From assembly GCA_964531735.1 (NCBI GenBank), contig CAZHGD010000110.1:1-25162 (forward strand): a DNA stretch of 25,162 nt, written 5' to 3'. This document shows, piece by piece, positions 6,742 through 14,252 of the stretch (the first letter of the stretch is position 1; each line of letters opens with the position of its first letter). Under the pieces are notes generated by a model that worked only from the letters and a program-made list of their open reading frames with translations, had not been told where the DNA came from and searched no databases. The position numbers and the translations under genes are program-made. Source of the DNA: CAZHGD01 sp964531735 (GTDB taxonomy: Bacteria; Armatimonadota; UBA10988).

Positions 6742-9174
6742 ATGAACCCGCCCAAGCGTATCCTGATCCTGGCGCTGACGCTGGCGGTGGAGGTCGCCTC
6801 CGCCGCCGGCGTCCCGCGCGTGGTCCGCGGCGCCACCTCGATCCTGCTGCGCGCGCCCGGTGGCCCGCTGACGTTCACGTTGTCGAAGCGCGACCTGAAC
6901 ATCTACCCGGGCCCGGACACGCTCACGGCCTACGTGATGGACCCGTGTCGGCGGATGGTGGCCACGTTCACGCTGCCCGATGACGGGGCCGATGTGCGCG
7001 ACGGCGCGAAGCAGGCCGTGCAGTCGCACACGGTGCGTATCGCCGATGCACCGGCGGGTGTCTATCGCGTCACCCTCGCCGGCGGCAGCGACCTGGTCTA
7101 CGGGTTCGAGACCAACGCGCCGCAGTACCTGCTGCTCGGCCAGCCGACGCTCAATGACGGCACGGTGTCCGGTCGGCTCTACTTCCCGCCACCGAAGGCG
7201 GCGTTCACCGTGGCGCTGGCGGCACTGCATGAGCCCGGCCGGCAGGTGGCGGTCTTGCGTGATGCCAAAGGCGCCACCGTCGGCACGTTCGACGTGACGG
7301 GCAAGCAACCGAAGGTGCCTGACCTGTTCGGCCCGCGCACGACCGGTGGCTACACCGCCGGCGCCAAGGCCAGCATCGCGGCCGATCAGGGCGCTCGCGA
7401 CGGGCTGTGGTCGCTCGAACTGAAGGCGTTCGACGTGCGCCTGGAGATCCCCGGCCTGTCCGGCTGGACCACGGCGCCAGACGCCTGGTTCGACCCATCG
7501 CTCGGCCGCTTCCTGCTGCTGCCCTATGGTCAGGCGCGTTACGTGGCGCCGGGCCAGACGGCGACGGCGCGTTACGAGTTGCGCAACACCACCGGCCGGC
7601 CGGGCACGTTCGAACTCACGCTGCGCGGCGAACCGGGCCTGAGCGCCCGCGTCATGGAGCCGGCCGGGCCGGTGACGCTGCCGGCCGGCGAGGCGGTCGC
7701 GGTGCGCGTCGAGGCCAGCTTGGCCGCCGGACGCGAGCAGCCGGCCGCGGCGGTGCTCAGTGCCCGCGCCAAGGACAACTCCGAGGTGACCGCGTCGGTG
7801 GCCCTGACGCTGCGGCCCGGATCGGCGCCGGCGTTGCGGCCGCTGGCGGGGCCGGTGGTTCTGCGGCCATACGAGCACGAGAACCTGCTGCTGGGCTACG
7901 CGCCCGACTACGTGACCAACGAAGTCTACTTCGACGGCGCCAACACCGCCTACATTCGGCAGCGCGACTGGGACCGCGAACGGACGACCGGGATGACCGC
8001 CTTGCTGGCTGACGGCTGGGCCGAATGGCCGTTCGTGGCGGCCATGCGCGCCGTGGTGCCCGACTTCGTCGGCACCTCGTACGGCGCCGGCTTCGCCGGC
8101 GCCAAGGTGGCGTTCGACGGCCGGAACGGCGTCTACACGCTGGTGCGCGCCCGCAGCAAACGCGAGCCGACGTGCAGTCTGCTGCTGTTCTCGCCCGATG
8201 GCGGACGGCAGTGGCGCGCCTATCGGCTGCCGGGCCACGAGTTCGACCTGGAGCAGTTCACCGGCCACAACGCGCCGGCCGGTCCGCCGCCGGTGCTGAC
8301 CTACACGCGCACCCGCCCGCATCCGGCGCCGTTCTGCGGCTACTACGACCTCGACCTGTGGCTGCCGCGCCGCGAGGGCGACCAACTGGTGCTCGGTCAG
8401 CCGGTCCGTGTCAGCGACAACTGCCTCGGCGCCTGCCAGCACTCGGGTGGCCCGGCCTCGACGGTGACGCGCGAGGGCCGGACGCACGTCGTCTGGGGCG
8501 AGGTCACCGGTGATGACCAGCCGGGCGTGCCATCATACGTGGCCACCTACGATCGGGCTACCGGCCGACTGGGGCCGAGGGTGTTCTGTGGCCACGCGCC
8601 GCCGGTCAACGACGTCCACAACGTGCCGGCGGTCACCATGGACCGTGACGGGATCATCCACATCCTGACCGGCGCGCACGGCGACCACTTCCGCTACCTG
8701 CGGTCGCTGAAGCCGAACGACCTGAGCGGCGGGCTGACGGCGCCCGAGAACATCCTCAACGCCGGCTACATCGACGCCAAGAACCCGGCCCCAGGCGCCG
8801 GACGGCAGACCTACATCTCGCTGGTGTGCGGGCCCGACGGCACGCTCTACACGGCCTACCGGCAATGGCGCTCGGGTGTCGATCCGTACCACCCCGGCGG
8901 CTACTACGCGGCGCTGTCGTTCCAGTCGAAGCCACCGGGCGGCGCCTGGTCAGAAGCCAAGCCGCTGGTCATCCCGCCGCTGCCGAACTACTCCATCTAC
9001 TACCACAAGCTGACCATCGATCGCCGCGGACGCCTGTTCATCGCCTACAGCTACTTCAGCGGGCAGGAAGCCTACCAGAGCGACTGGCCCAGCCCCTACC
9101 TGAACAGCGCGGTGCAGACGTCGAGCGACGGTGGCCGCACCTGGCGGCTGGCCACGACGCAGGACTTCCGATGA
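6742..9174 (+). CDS. Secreted BNR_4 beta-propeller protein, candidate polysaccharide lyase (ulvan-lyase-like active site)
   Basis: 810 residues from ATG 6742, which begins a good signal peptide (MNPPKRILILALTLAVEVAS). A TTG at 6724 would add six residues, and neither start has a clear Shine-Dalgarno. Residues about 25-365 are beta-rich and include an Ig-like NPCBM/NEW3-type segment (about 265-355, RYVAPGQTATARYELRNTTG). Residues about 385-810 form a propeller with Asp-box motifs SPDGGRQW (484-491) and SSDGGRTW (794-801). BNR_4 hallmarks are HNVPAVTMDRDG (626-637), HILTGAHGDHFRY (640-652) and LYTAYRQW (702-709). His626, His646, Tyr691, Arg707 and Tyr750 fall at spacings close to those I recall for the PL25 ulvan lyase active site (His123, His143, Tyr188, Arg204, Tyr246). 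That comparison is from memory. Its stop overlaps the next start (ATGA), so the two are co-translated. Confidence 0.85.
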   Translation: MNPPKRILILALTLAVEVASAAGVPRVVRGATSILLRAPGGPLTFTLSKRDLNIYPGPDTLTAYVMDPCRRMVATFTLPDDGADVRDGAKQAVQSHTVRIADAPAGVYRVTLAGGSDLVYGFETNAPQYLLLGQPTLNDGTVSGRLYFPPPKAAFTVALAALHEPGRQVAVLRDAKGATVGTFDVTGKQPKVPDLFGPRTTGGYTAGAKASIAADQGARDGLWSLELKAFDVRLEIPGLSGWTTAPDAWFDPSLGRFLLLPYGQARYVAPGQTATARYELRNTTGRPGTFELTLRGEPGLSARVMEPAGPVTLPAGEAVAVRVEASLAAGREQPAAAVLSARAKDNSEVTASVALTLRPGSAPALRPLAGPVVLRPYEHENLLLGYAPDYVTNEVYFDGANTAYIRQRDWDRERTTGMTALLADGWAEWPFVAAMRAVVPDFVGTSYGAGFAGAKVAFDGRNGVYTLVRARSKREPTCSLLLFSPDGGRQWRAYRLPGHEFDLEQFTGHNAPAGPPPVLTYTRTRPHPAPFCGYYDLDLWLPRREGDQLVLGQPVRVSDNCLGACQHSGGPASTVTREGRTHVVWGEVTGDDQPGVPSYVATYDRATGRLGPRVFCGHAPPVNDVHNVPAVTMDRDGIIHILTGAHGDHFRYLRSLKPNDLSGGLTAPENILNAGYIDAKNPAPGAGRQTYISLVCGPDGTLYTAYRQWRSGVDPYHPGGYYAALSFQSKPPGGAWSEAKPLVIPPLPNYSIYYHKLTIDRRGRLFIAYSYFSGQEAYQSDWPSPYLNSAVQTSSDGGRTWRLATTQDFR

Positions 9175-12100
9175 GCGTGCGTCAGTGCGCGATCCTGATC
9201 GTGGCGCTCCTGGCGGTGGGGGCGCACGGCGGGCCGGTGTTCGTGCAAGCCGAGCAGTTCCGGTATCCGGGCGACTGGCACCTGCAGGGCGGTGAGCCGA
9301 ACGCTCTGGGCCGCGTCCTGATCTGCACCGTGGAGCAGAGCCGTCATCCGGCCGTGGTGGCGGTGAACGTACCGGCGGCCGGGCGCTACCAGTTGATGGT
9401 GCGGGCGCGCGACTTCCCGAACGACCGGCCGGGCATCCGCCGGTTCGCCGTTGAGGTGAACAGCCGACGTAGCGCCGTGGAGTTCGGGGCCCACCGCAAC
9501 CCCAATCCGGGTGCCCAGGGCTGGCAGTGGGAGTCGGGTGGCCTCTTCGACCTGCCGGCCGGCCCGGCGGTGATCGCGCTCTGCGCCGTCACCGCCTACT
9601 GCCGCTGTGACGCCGTGGCGCTGGTGGCCGAGGGCGAGCCGGTGCCGCGGACCATCGGCGCGGCCCGCGCGGCGCGGCGCCCGCTGCCCGAGTTGTCGGT
9701 GACCGGCGCGCCGGAGCTGTCGCTGCCGCGGGCGGAGACCGTCGGTACGGCGCCGCTGGCCAGCCTGGCCAACCAACGCGTGCGGCTGGACTTCCTGCCT
9801 TGCCGCGCTGGTGGGGCCGACACCGTGGCCCTGCGCGTCGCGGCGCGCCAGGGCGAGCAGTGGCGCGAAGTCAGTCCGCCAGCGTTGGAAGCGTACCAGG
9901 TCCTCCACTGCGTCGCCGACACGCAGATCGACCCCCGTGGCGCGGGCGTCTGGCCGGCGTGGTCACCGGCGCGGCGGTTCACCTGCCGCGTGGGCCTGGG
10001 GCAGACGTTCTACGAGACGGCGTTCGGCAGCGACCAGTGGCTGCCGTGCGCGGGCGAGCCGGTGGCCCTGTTGCCGTCGCCGAAGCTGTCGGCCACGGCC
10101 ACCGAGGTGCGGCTGTCGGCCGGTGCCGCTGTCGGCCGCGCGACGGCCGTGTGGCGCCTCGACGCCGACGACGCGGCCCCGCGGCTGGAGGTGCGCTTCC
10201 GCGCTGCGCAGGCCGGCGTCTACGGCCTGGGCTACAGTGTCGGACCGGCGGTGCCGGCGGCGCAGGTGGAGGAGGTGCTCTGCCCGTTCCTGCACCAGTA
10301 CCGGCGCCTGCCCGGCGAGCCCAAGCTCATCTTGACCGAGATGTGCAGCACGCCGCTGGCCCTGATCCAGGTCGGCGGCGCGGTGCGCGGCGTGGCGCTG
10401 GACCCGGCCGCGCTGCCGCCGCACTGGCCGGACTTGCGGCGGATCCGCAGCGGCTTCCAGTTGGCGCAGGTCGGCGGCGCCATCGTGCCGACCGTGTGGG
10501 ATCCGGTGCCCGGCGGCAGCGGGTCGGCGCTGGCCGCCGGTGGCGAAGCCGTGCTGCGCGCGCGTCTGGTCACCGGCACCGCGGGCTGGTTCGCCACCTG
10601 GCGCGACACCGCCGAGCAGGTCTACGGTCTGCGCGACTACCGCCACAACGCCGAGGTGTCGTTGACCGACACGGCGCTGAACGTGATCGACCTGCTGAAG
10701 GACAACCAGGCGTCGGGTTGGAGCGACGACGGTCTGGGTCCGTGGAACATCGAGGGCGCCAACGCGGTGACGCAAGCGGCGCCACTGGCCATCCTGTCGG
10801 CGGCGTTGGTCACCGGCGATGAGGACCTGCTGGCGCGGCGTGCCATACCGTCGCTGGCCCACCTCCTGTCGCGTCCCGGCACGCACTTCAGCGTCGATCC
10901 GGCGGCCCAGGCCGGGCTCGGGTCGAAGCGCCTCGGCGGGCCGATGGCGCTCTACGGCGCGACGGTGCGGCTGGGCGCGGCGGCGCTGTGCCGCGGCTAC
11001 GCCCCAGCGTTCCGGGCGCTGGCGCTCGACGAGCGCGGTGCGCCGCGCGTGACGGCGGGCTACGGCAAGCACCGGCCGTTCGAGGACGCGCTGGCCGCTT
11101 GGCGGGCCACCGGCGAGACGCGCTACCGTGACCTGGCGCGGGCCGACCTGGCGAGCTACCGCGGGTATGCCGAGCGGCAGACCGAGGACATCGACCCGAA
11201 CGCCTTCTACCAGTTGACCTACACCGGCGACTGGGAGGGCCTGCTGCACGCGTCCGAGCAGTTGTCCGACGACGCGGCTGGGCGCGAGGCCGCGGCGCTG
11301 GCGCAGCGGATGGTCAGCGGCCTGTTCGTGCGGCCGTTGGAGCCGTTGCAGCCGCTGGTGGTCCACCGTGGTGGCCGGTTCGAGGGCAACGGCTATGTCT
11401 GGTGGCGCGGGGCCGACCTGTTCCATCTCGGGGTCACCGCCAAACCCGGTGGTGAACCACTGGAGCGCCGGCTGGAGGCGTTGTCGGTGCCCGAAGAGAC
11501 GGTGCCGGCCTGGCTGACCAGCATCGTCGGTCTGGGCATCGAGCAGCCGACCACGTACCGCCGCCTGCGCACGCCGTGTGCGCCCATCGTCATGGCCAAC
11601 TGGGCCCCGGCCCTGCTGCGCCTCGCCGCCGCCAGCGGTGAGCGGGTGTTCCGCACCGCAGCGCACAACGCCGTGCTGGGACGGTGGGCCAACTACCCGG
11701 GCTACTATGTCACGGGCGACAACAACCGCATGAGGCAGGCCGACTACCCGTACCGCGGCCCGGATCTGAGCGGCCTCTACGTGCACCATATTCCGCCGTT
11801 CCTGGCCCTGCTGCTGGACTACCTGGTGACCGATGTCGAGGTGCGCTCGCAAGGCCAGGTGCGGTTCCCGCACGAGCGGCAATGTGGCTACGCCTGGTTC
11901 GACAACCGCGTCTACGGGCACCAACCAGGGCGCGTCTACGACCAGGACGGCGCCTGGCTATGGTTGCGCCGTGACCTGGTGCGGCTCGACACCTCGTTGC
12001 TCAACTGGCTCGCGGCGCACTCCGACGACCGCGTGTGGGTGCTGCTGACCAACACGGCCGGCCAACCGGTGGCCTCGCGCGTGCGGCTCGACGTCGCGGC

Positions 12101-12575
12101 GACCGGTGGCGCGCGCGGCCCGGTCACCGTGCGGGTGGACAACGGCGCGCCGCAGCCGTTGGCGCTGCGCGACGGCGCCGTCACCATCACCGTGCCGCCG
12201 CAGGGCCTGGCCGTGGTGGAGTGGCGCGGTTGCCGGCCGCAGGTGGCCTTGCACCAGACGCCGCCGGCGCCGGCGGTCGGTGCGGGACAGGCGCTGCTGG
12301 CCGAGCCGTGGGGCACGGTGCGGGCCAACTGGCTCGGCGTCGGGCCGGCGCACAACTGGCTCCACGTGTATAGCGACCACGACGGCAGCCGGGCCACAGC
12401 CGCTGAGCTGACCTTGACGCAGGGCGGTCAGACGCGCCGCTGGCGGCGCGAACGCTGGCCGTTCGAGTTCATCGTGCCGGTGCGGCACGGGTCACCGGTG
12501 GAGGTGCGACTGACGCTCTACGGAGCCGACGGGCAGGCCGCTGGTGGCGGCCCGCTACCAGTGGCCGGGCCGTGA
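9171..12575 (+). CDS. Very large secreted protein, family unknown: CBM-like N-terminus, alpha/alpha-toroid-like middle
   Basis: 1134 residues. ATG 9171 overlaps the preceding TGA by four bases. The signal peptide spans residues 1-20 (MSVRQCAILIVALLAVGAHG). Residues about 24-152 look like a carbohydrate-binding beta-sandwich (FVQAEQFRYPGDWH, VNVPAAGRYQLMVRAR, FDLPAGPAVIAL). Residues about 170-440 are beta-rich. About 460-900 is helix-rich with aromatic clusters (ASGWSDDGLGPWNIEGANAV, DIDPNAFYQLTYTGDWEGLL, GNGYVWWRGADLFHLG), as in six-hairpin or alpha/alpha-toroid glycosidases and lyases. About 920-1134 is beta-rich again. I cannot assign a CAZy family. Candidate acid residues lie in the WSDDG and GDWEG segments. 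Its position between a lyase-like propeller and a GH78-like enzyme points to polysaccharide processing outside the cytoplasm; this is inference. Confidence 0.85.
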   Translation: MSVRQCAILIVALLAVGAHGGPVFVQAEQFRYPGDWHLQGGEPNALGRVLICTVEQSRHPAVVAVNVPAAGRYQLMVRARDFPNDRPGIRRFAVEVNSRRSAVEFGAHRNPNPGAQGWQWESGGLFDLPAGPAVIALCAVTAYCRCDAVALVAEGEPVPRTIGAARAARRPLPELSVTGAPELSLPRAETVGTAPLASLANQRVRLDFLPCRAGGADTVALRVAARQGEQWREVSPPALEAYQVLHCVADTQIDPRGAGVWPAWSPARRFTCRVGLGQTFYETAFGSDQWLPCAGEPVALLPSPKLSATATEVRLSAGAAVGRATAVWRLDADDAAPRLEVRFRAAQAGVYGLGYSVGPAVPAAQVEEVLCPFLHQYRRLPGEPKLILTEMCSTPLALIQVGGAVRGVALDPAALPPHWPDLRRIRSGFQLAQVGGAIVPTVWDPVPGGSGSALAAGGEAVLRARLVTGTAGWFATWRDTAEQVYGLRDYRHNAEVSLTDTALNVIDLLKDNQASGWSDDGLGPWNIEGANAVTQAAPLAILSAALVTGDEDLLARRAIPSLAHLLSRPGTHFSVDPAAQAGLGSKRLGGPMALYGATVRLGAAALCRGYAPAFRALALDERGAPRVTAGYGKHRPFEDALAAWRATGETRYRDLARADLASYRGYAERQTEDIDPNAFYQLTYTGDWEGLLHASEQLSDDAAGREAAALAQRMVSGLFVRPLEPLQPLVVHRGGRFEGNGYVWWRGADLFHLGVTAKPGGEPLERRLEALSVPEETVPAWLTSIVGLGIEQPTTYRRLRTPCAPIVMANWAPALLRLAAASGERVFRTAAHNAVLGRWANYPGYYVTGDNNRMRQADYPYRGPDLSGLYVHHIPPFLALLLDYLVTDVEVRSQGQVRFPHERQCGYAWFDNRVYGHQPGRVYDQDGAWLWLRRDLVRLDTSLLNWLAAHSDDRVWVLLTNTAGQPVASRVRLDVAATGGARGPVTVRVDNGAPQPLALRDGAVTITVPPQGLAVVEWRGCRPQVALHQTPPAPAVGAGQALLAEPWGTVRANWLGVGPAHNWLHVYSDHDGSRATAAELTLTQGGQTRRWRRERWPFEFIVPVRHGSPVEVRLTLYGADGQAAGGGPLPVAGP

Positions 12576-12591
12576 GAGGAGAGCCGTCGAC

Positions 12592-14235
12592 GTGCATACC
12601 GATCCACGAGTGAGGGCGTTCCGTCTGCCGACGCGCGTGGTCTGGCAGACCGCGGGCGAAGCGGTGAGCGGCAGCGAGGTGCTGCTGCGGCAGAACGTCG
12701 GCCAGGCGCTGGCGCAACCGGCGCCGCACTGCCTGTTGCGGCATCGGGGCGAGGCGCCGAGCCTGCTGCTGGACTTCGGGCGCGAGTTGCACGGTGGGGT
12801 GCAACTGGTCACCAACCTGTCGCCGCCGCAACAAGGCAATCGTCCGGTGCGCGTGCGCCTGCGCTTCGGCGAATCGGTCAGCGAGGCGATGGGGCAGCCG
12901 AACAACGACCATGTCATGCACGACCTGGTGGTGTCGCTCCCGCCGATGGGCGCCCAGGAGTTCGGCCTGACCGGGTTCCGGTTCGTGCGTATCGACCTTC
13001 TCGACCAGGGCGACGAGTTGCAGTTGGCCGCCGTGCGCGCGGTAACGCTGATGCGGCCGTCGCCGCGGCTGGGCTGGTTCAAGTGCAGCGATGACCGGCT
13101 GAACCGCATCTGGGAGGTGGGCGCCGACACCGTCCACCTGTGCATGCAGGACTACGTCTGGGACGGCATCAAGCGTGACCGACTGGTCTGGCTGGGCGAT
13201 CTGCACCCGGAAGTGTGCGTGATCAGCACCGTCTTCGGCGCCGATCCGGTGGTGCCGGCCAGCCTCGATTGGGCTCGCGACCACACGCCGCTGCCGGCCT
13301 GGATGAACGGCATCAGCTCCTACTCGATGTGGTGGGTGCTGATTCACCGCGACTGGTATCGCCACCATGGCGACCGGGCCTATCTGGCGCAGCAGGGCGA
13401 GTACCTCGACGGGCTGTTGCGGCAACTGTGCAGCGCGGTGCGTGACGACGGCTTCGACCTCGGCGGCTGGCTGTTCCTGGACTGGGCGACCAACGACAAG
13501 CCGGAGGCCGTGCGCGCCGGACTGCACGCGCTGCTGCATCTGGCGCTGACCGCCGGGGCCGAACTGTGCGGCCTGCTGGCGCGCCCCGCCACGGCCAGCC
13601 TGTGTCGGCAGCAGGCCACGCGGCTCGCGGCGCGTCCGCCGGCGCTACGGCCCGAGAGCAAGCAGGCCAGCGCGCTGCTGGCGCTGGCCGGGCTGCACCC
13701 GGCGCAGGCGGCCAACCAGACCGTGTTGGCGCACGAGCCGCTGCGGGGGCTGTCGACGTTCTACGGCTACTACGTGCTGCAGGCGCGCGCGGCGGCCGGT
13801 GACATCGACGGCTGCCTCGAGGTCATCCGGCGCTACTGGGGCACCATGCTCGACCTGGGCGCGACCAGCTTCTGGGAGCACTTCGACCTGTCCTGGGCCG
13901 AGAACGCGGGCCGCATTGACGAACTGCTGCCGCCCGCGCACCGCGACCTGCACGCGGAGCGTGGCGAGTACTGCTACCAAGGCTGGCGGCACAGCCTGTG
14001 CCACGGCTGGGCCGCCGGGCCGACCGCCTGGCTCAGCGAGCACGTGCTCGGGTTCAGCCCGGCCGCGCCCGGTGGCGCCAAGGTGCGCCTGGCACCGCAT
14101 CTGGGCGACCTGGCCTGGGCCGAAGGCGCGTGGCCCACGCCGCAGGGCGTGGTCACCGTGCGCCACGAGCGCGCCGCGGACCGCACCGTGCGGAGCGACG
14201 TCCAGGCGCCGGCGGGCGTGGCAGTCGTGCGCTGA
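12592..14235 (+). CDS. GH78-like glycoside hydrolase (alpha-L-rhamnosidase type, six-hairpin fold)
   Basis: 547 residues from a GTG start at 12592, with GAGGAG (12576-12581) ten bases upstream. The previous stop is 16 bases away. There is no signal peptide, so the product is probably cytoplasmic. A beta domain (about 1-155, LLLDFGRELHGGVQL, GLTGFRFVRID) precedes the barrel. DYVWDGIKRDRLVWLGDLHPE (187-207, quoted in part) is the GH78 active-site segment: Asp191, Asp196 and Asp203 align by spacing with the catalytic Asp/Glu/Asp. The position of the usual general acid Glu is Asp196. GATSFWEHFDLSW (423-435) places Glu429 as candidate base. GWRHSLCHGWAAGPTAWL (464-481) is the C-terminal family motif. 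Known members release alpha-L-rhamnose from oligosaccharides and glycosides. The Glu-to-Asp change makes the precise activity uncertain. Confidence 0.85.
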   Translation: MHTDPRVRAFRLPTRVVWQTAGEAVSGSEVLLRQNVGQALAQPAPHCLLRHRGEAPSLLLDFGRELHGGVQLVTNLSPPQQGNRPVRVRLRFGESVSEAMGQPNNDHVMHDLVVSLPPMGAQEFGLTGFRFVRIDLLDQGDELQLAAVRAVTLMRPSPRLGWFKCSDDRLNRIWEVGADTVHLCMQDYVWDGIKRDRLVWLGDLHPEVCVISTVFGADPVVPASLDWARDHTPLPAWMNGISSYSMWWVLIHRDWYRHHGDRAYLAQQGEYLDGLLRQLCSAVRDDGFDLGGWLFLDWATNDKPEAVRAGLHALLHLALTAGAELCGLLARPATASLCRQQATRLAARPPALRPESKQASALLALAGLHPAQAANQTVLAHEPLRGLSTFYGYYVLQARAAAGDIDGCLEVIRRYWGTMLDLGATSFWEHFDLSWAENAGRIDELLPPAHRDLHAERGEYCYQGWRHSLCHGWAAGPTAWLSEHVLGFSPAAPGGAKVRLAPHLGDLAWAEGAWPTPQGVVTVRHERAADRTVRSDVQAPAGVAVVR

Positions 14236-14252
14236 GCGATGGGAGATGGGCG

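Noticed and set aside
6640..8487. 615-residue minus-strand frame opposite the BNR_4 gene
   Set aside because: Shadow ORF with no domain or signal. The plus-strand frame carries the signal peptide and family motifs.
9963..11924. 653-residue minus-strand frame opposite the 1134-aa gene
   Set aside because: Arg/Gln/His-rich shadow with no recognisable domain; the opposite strand has operon structure and a signal peptide.
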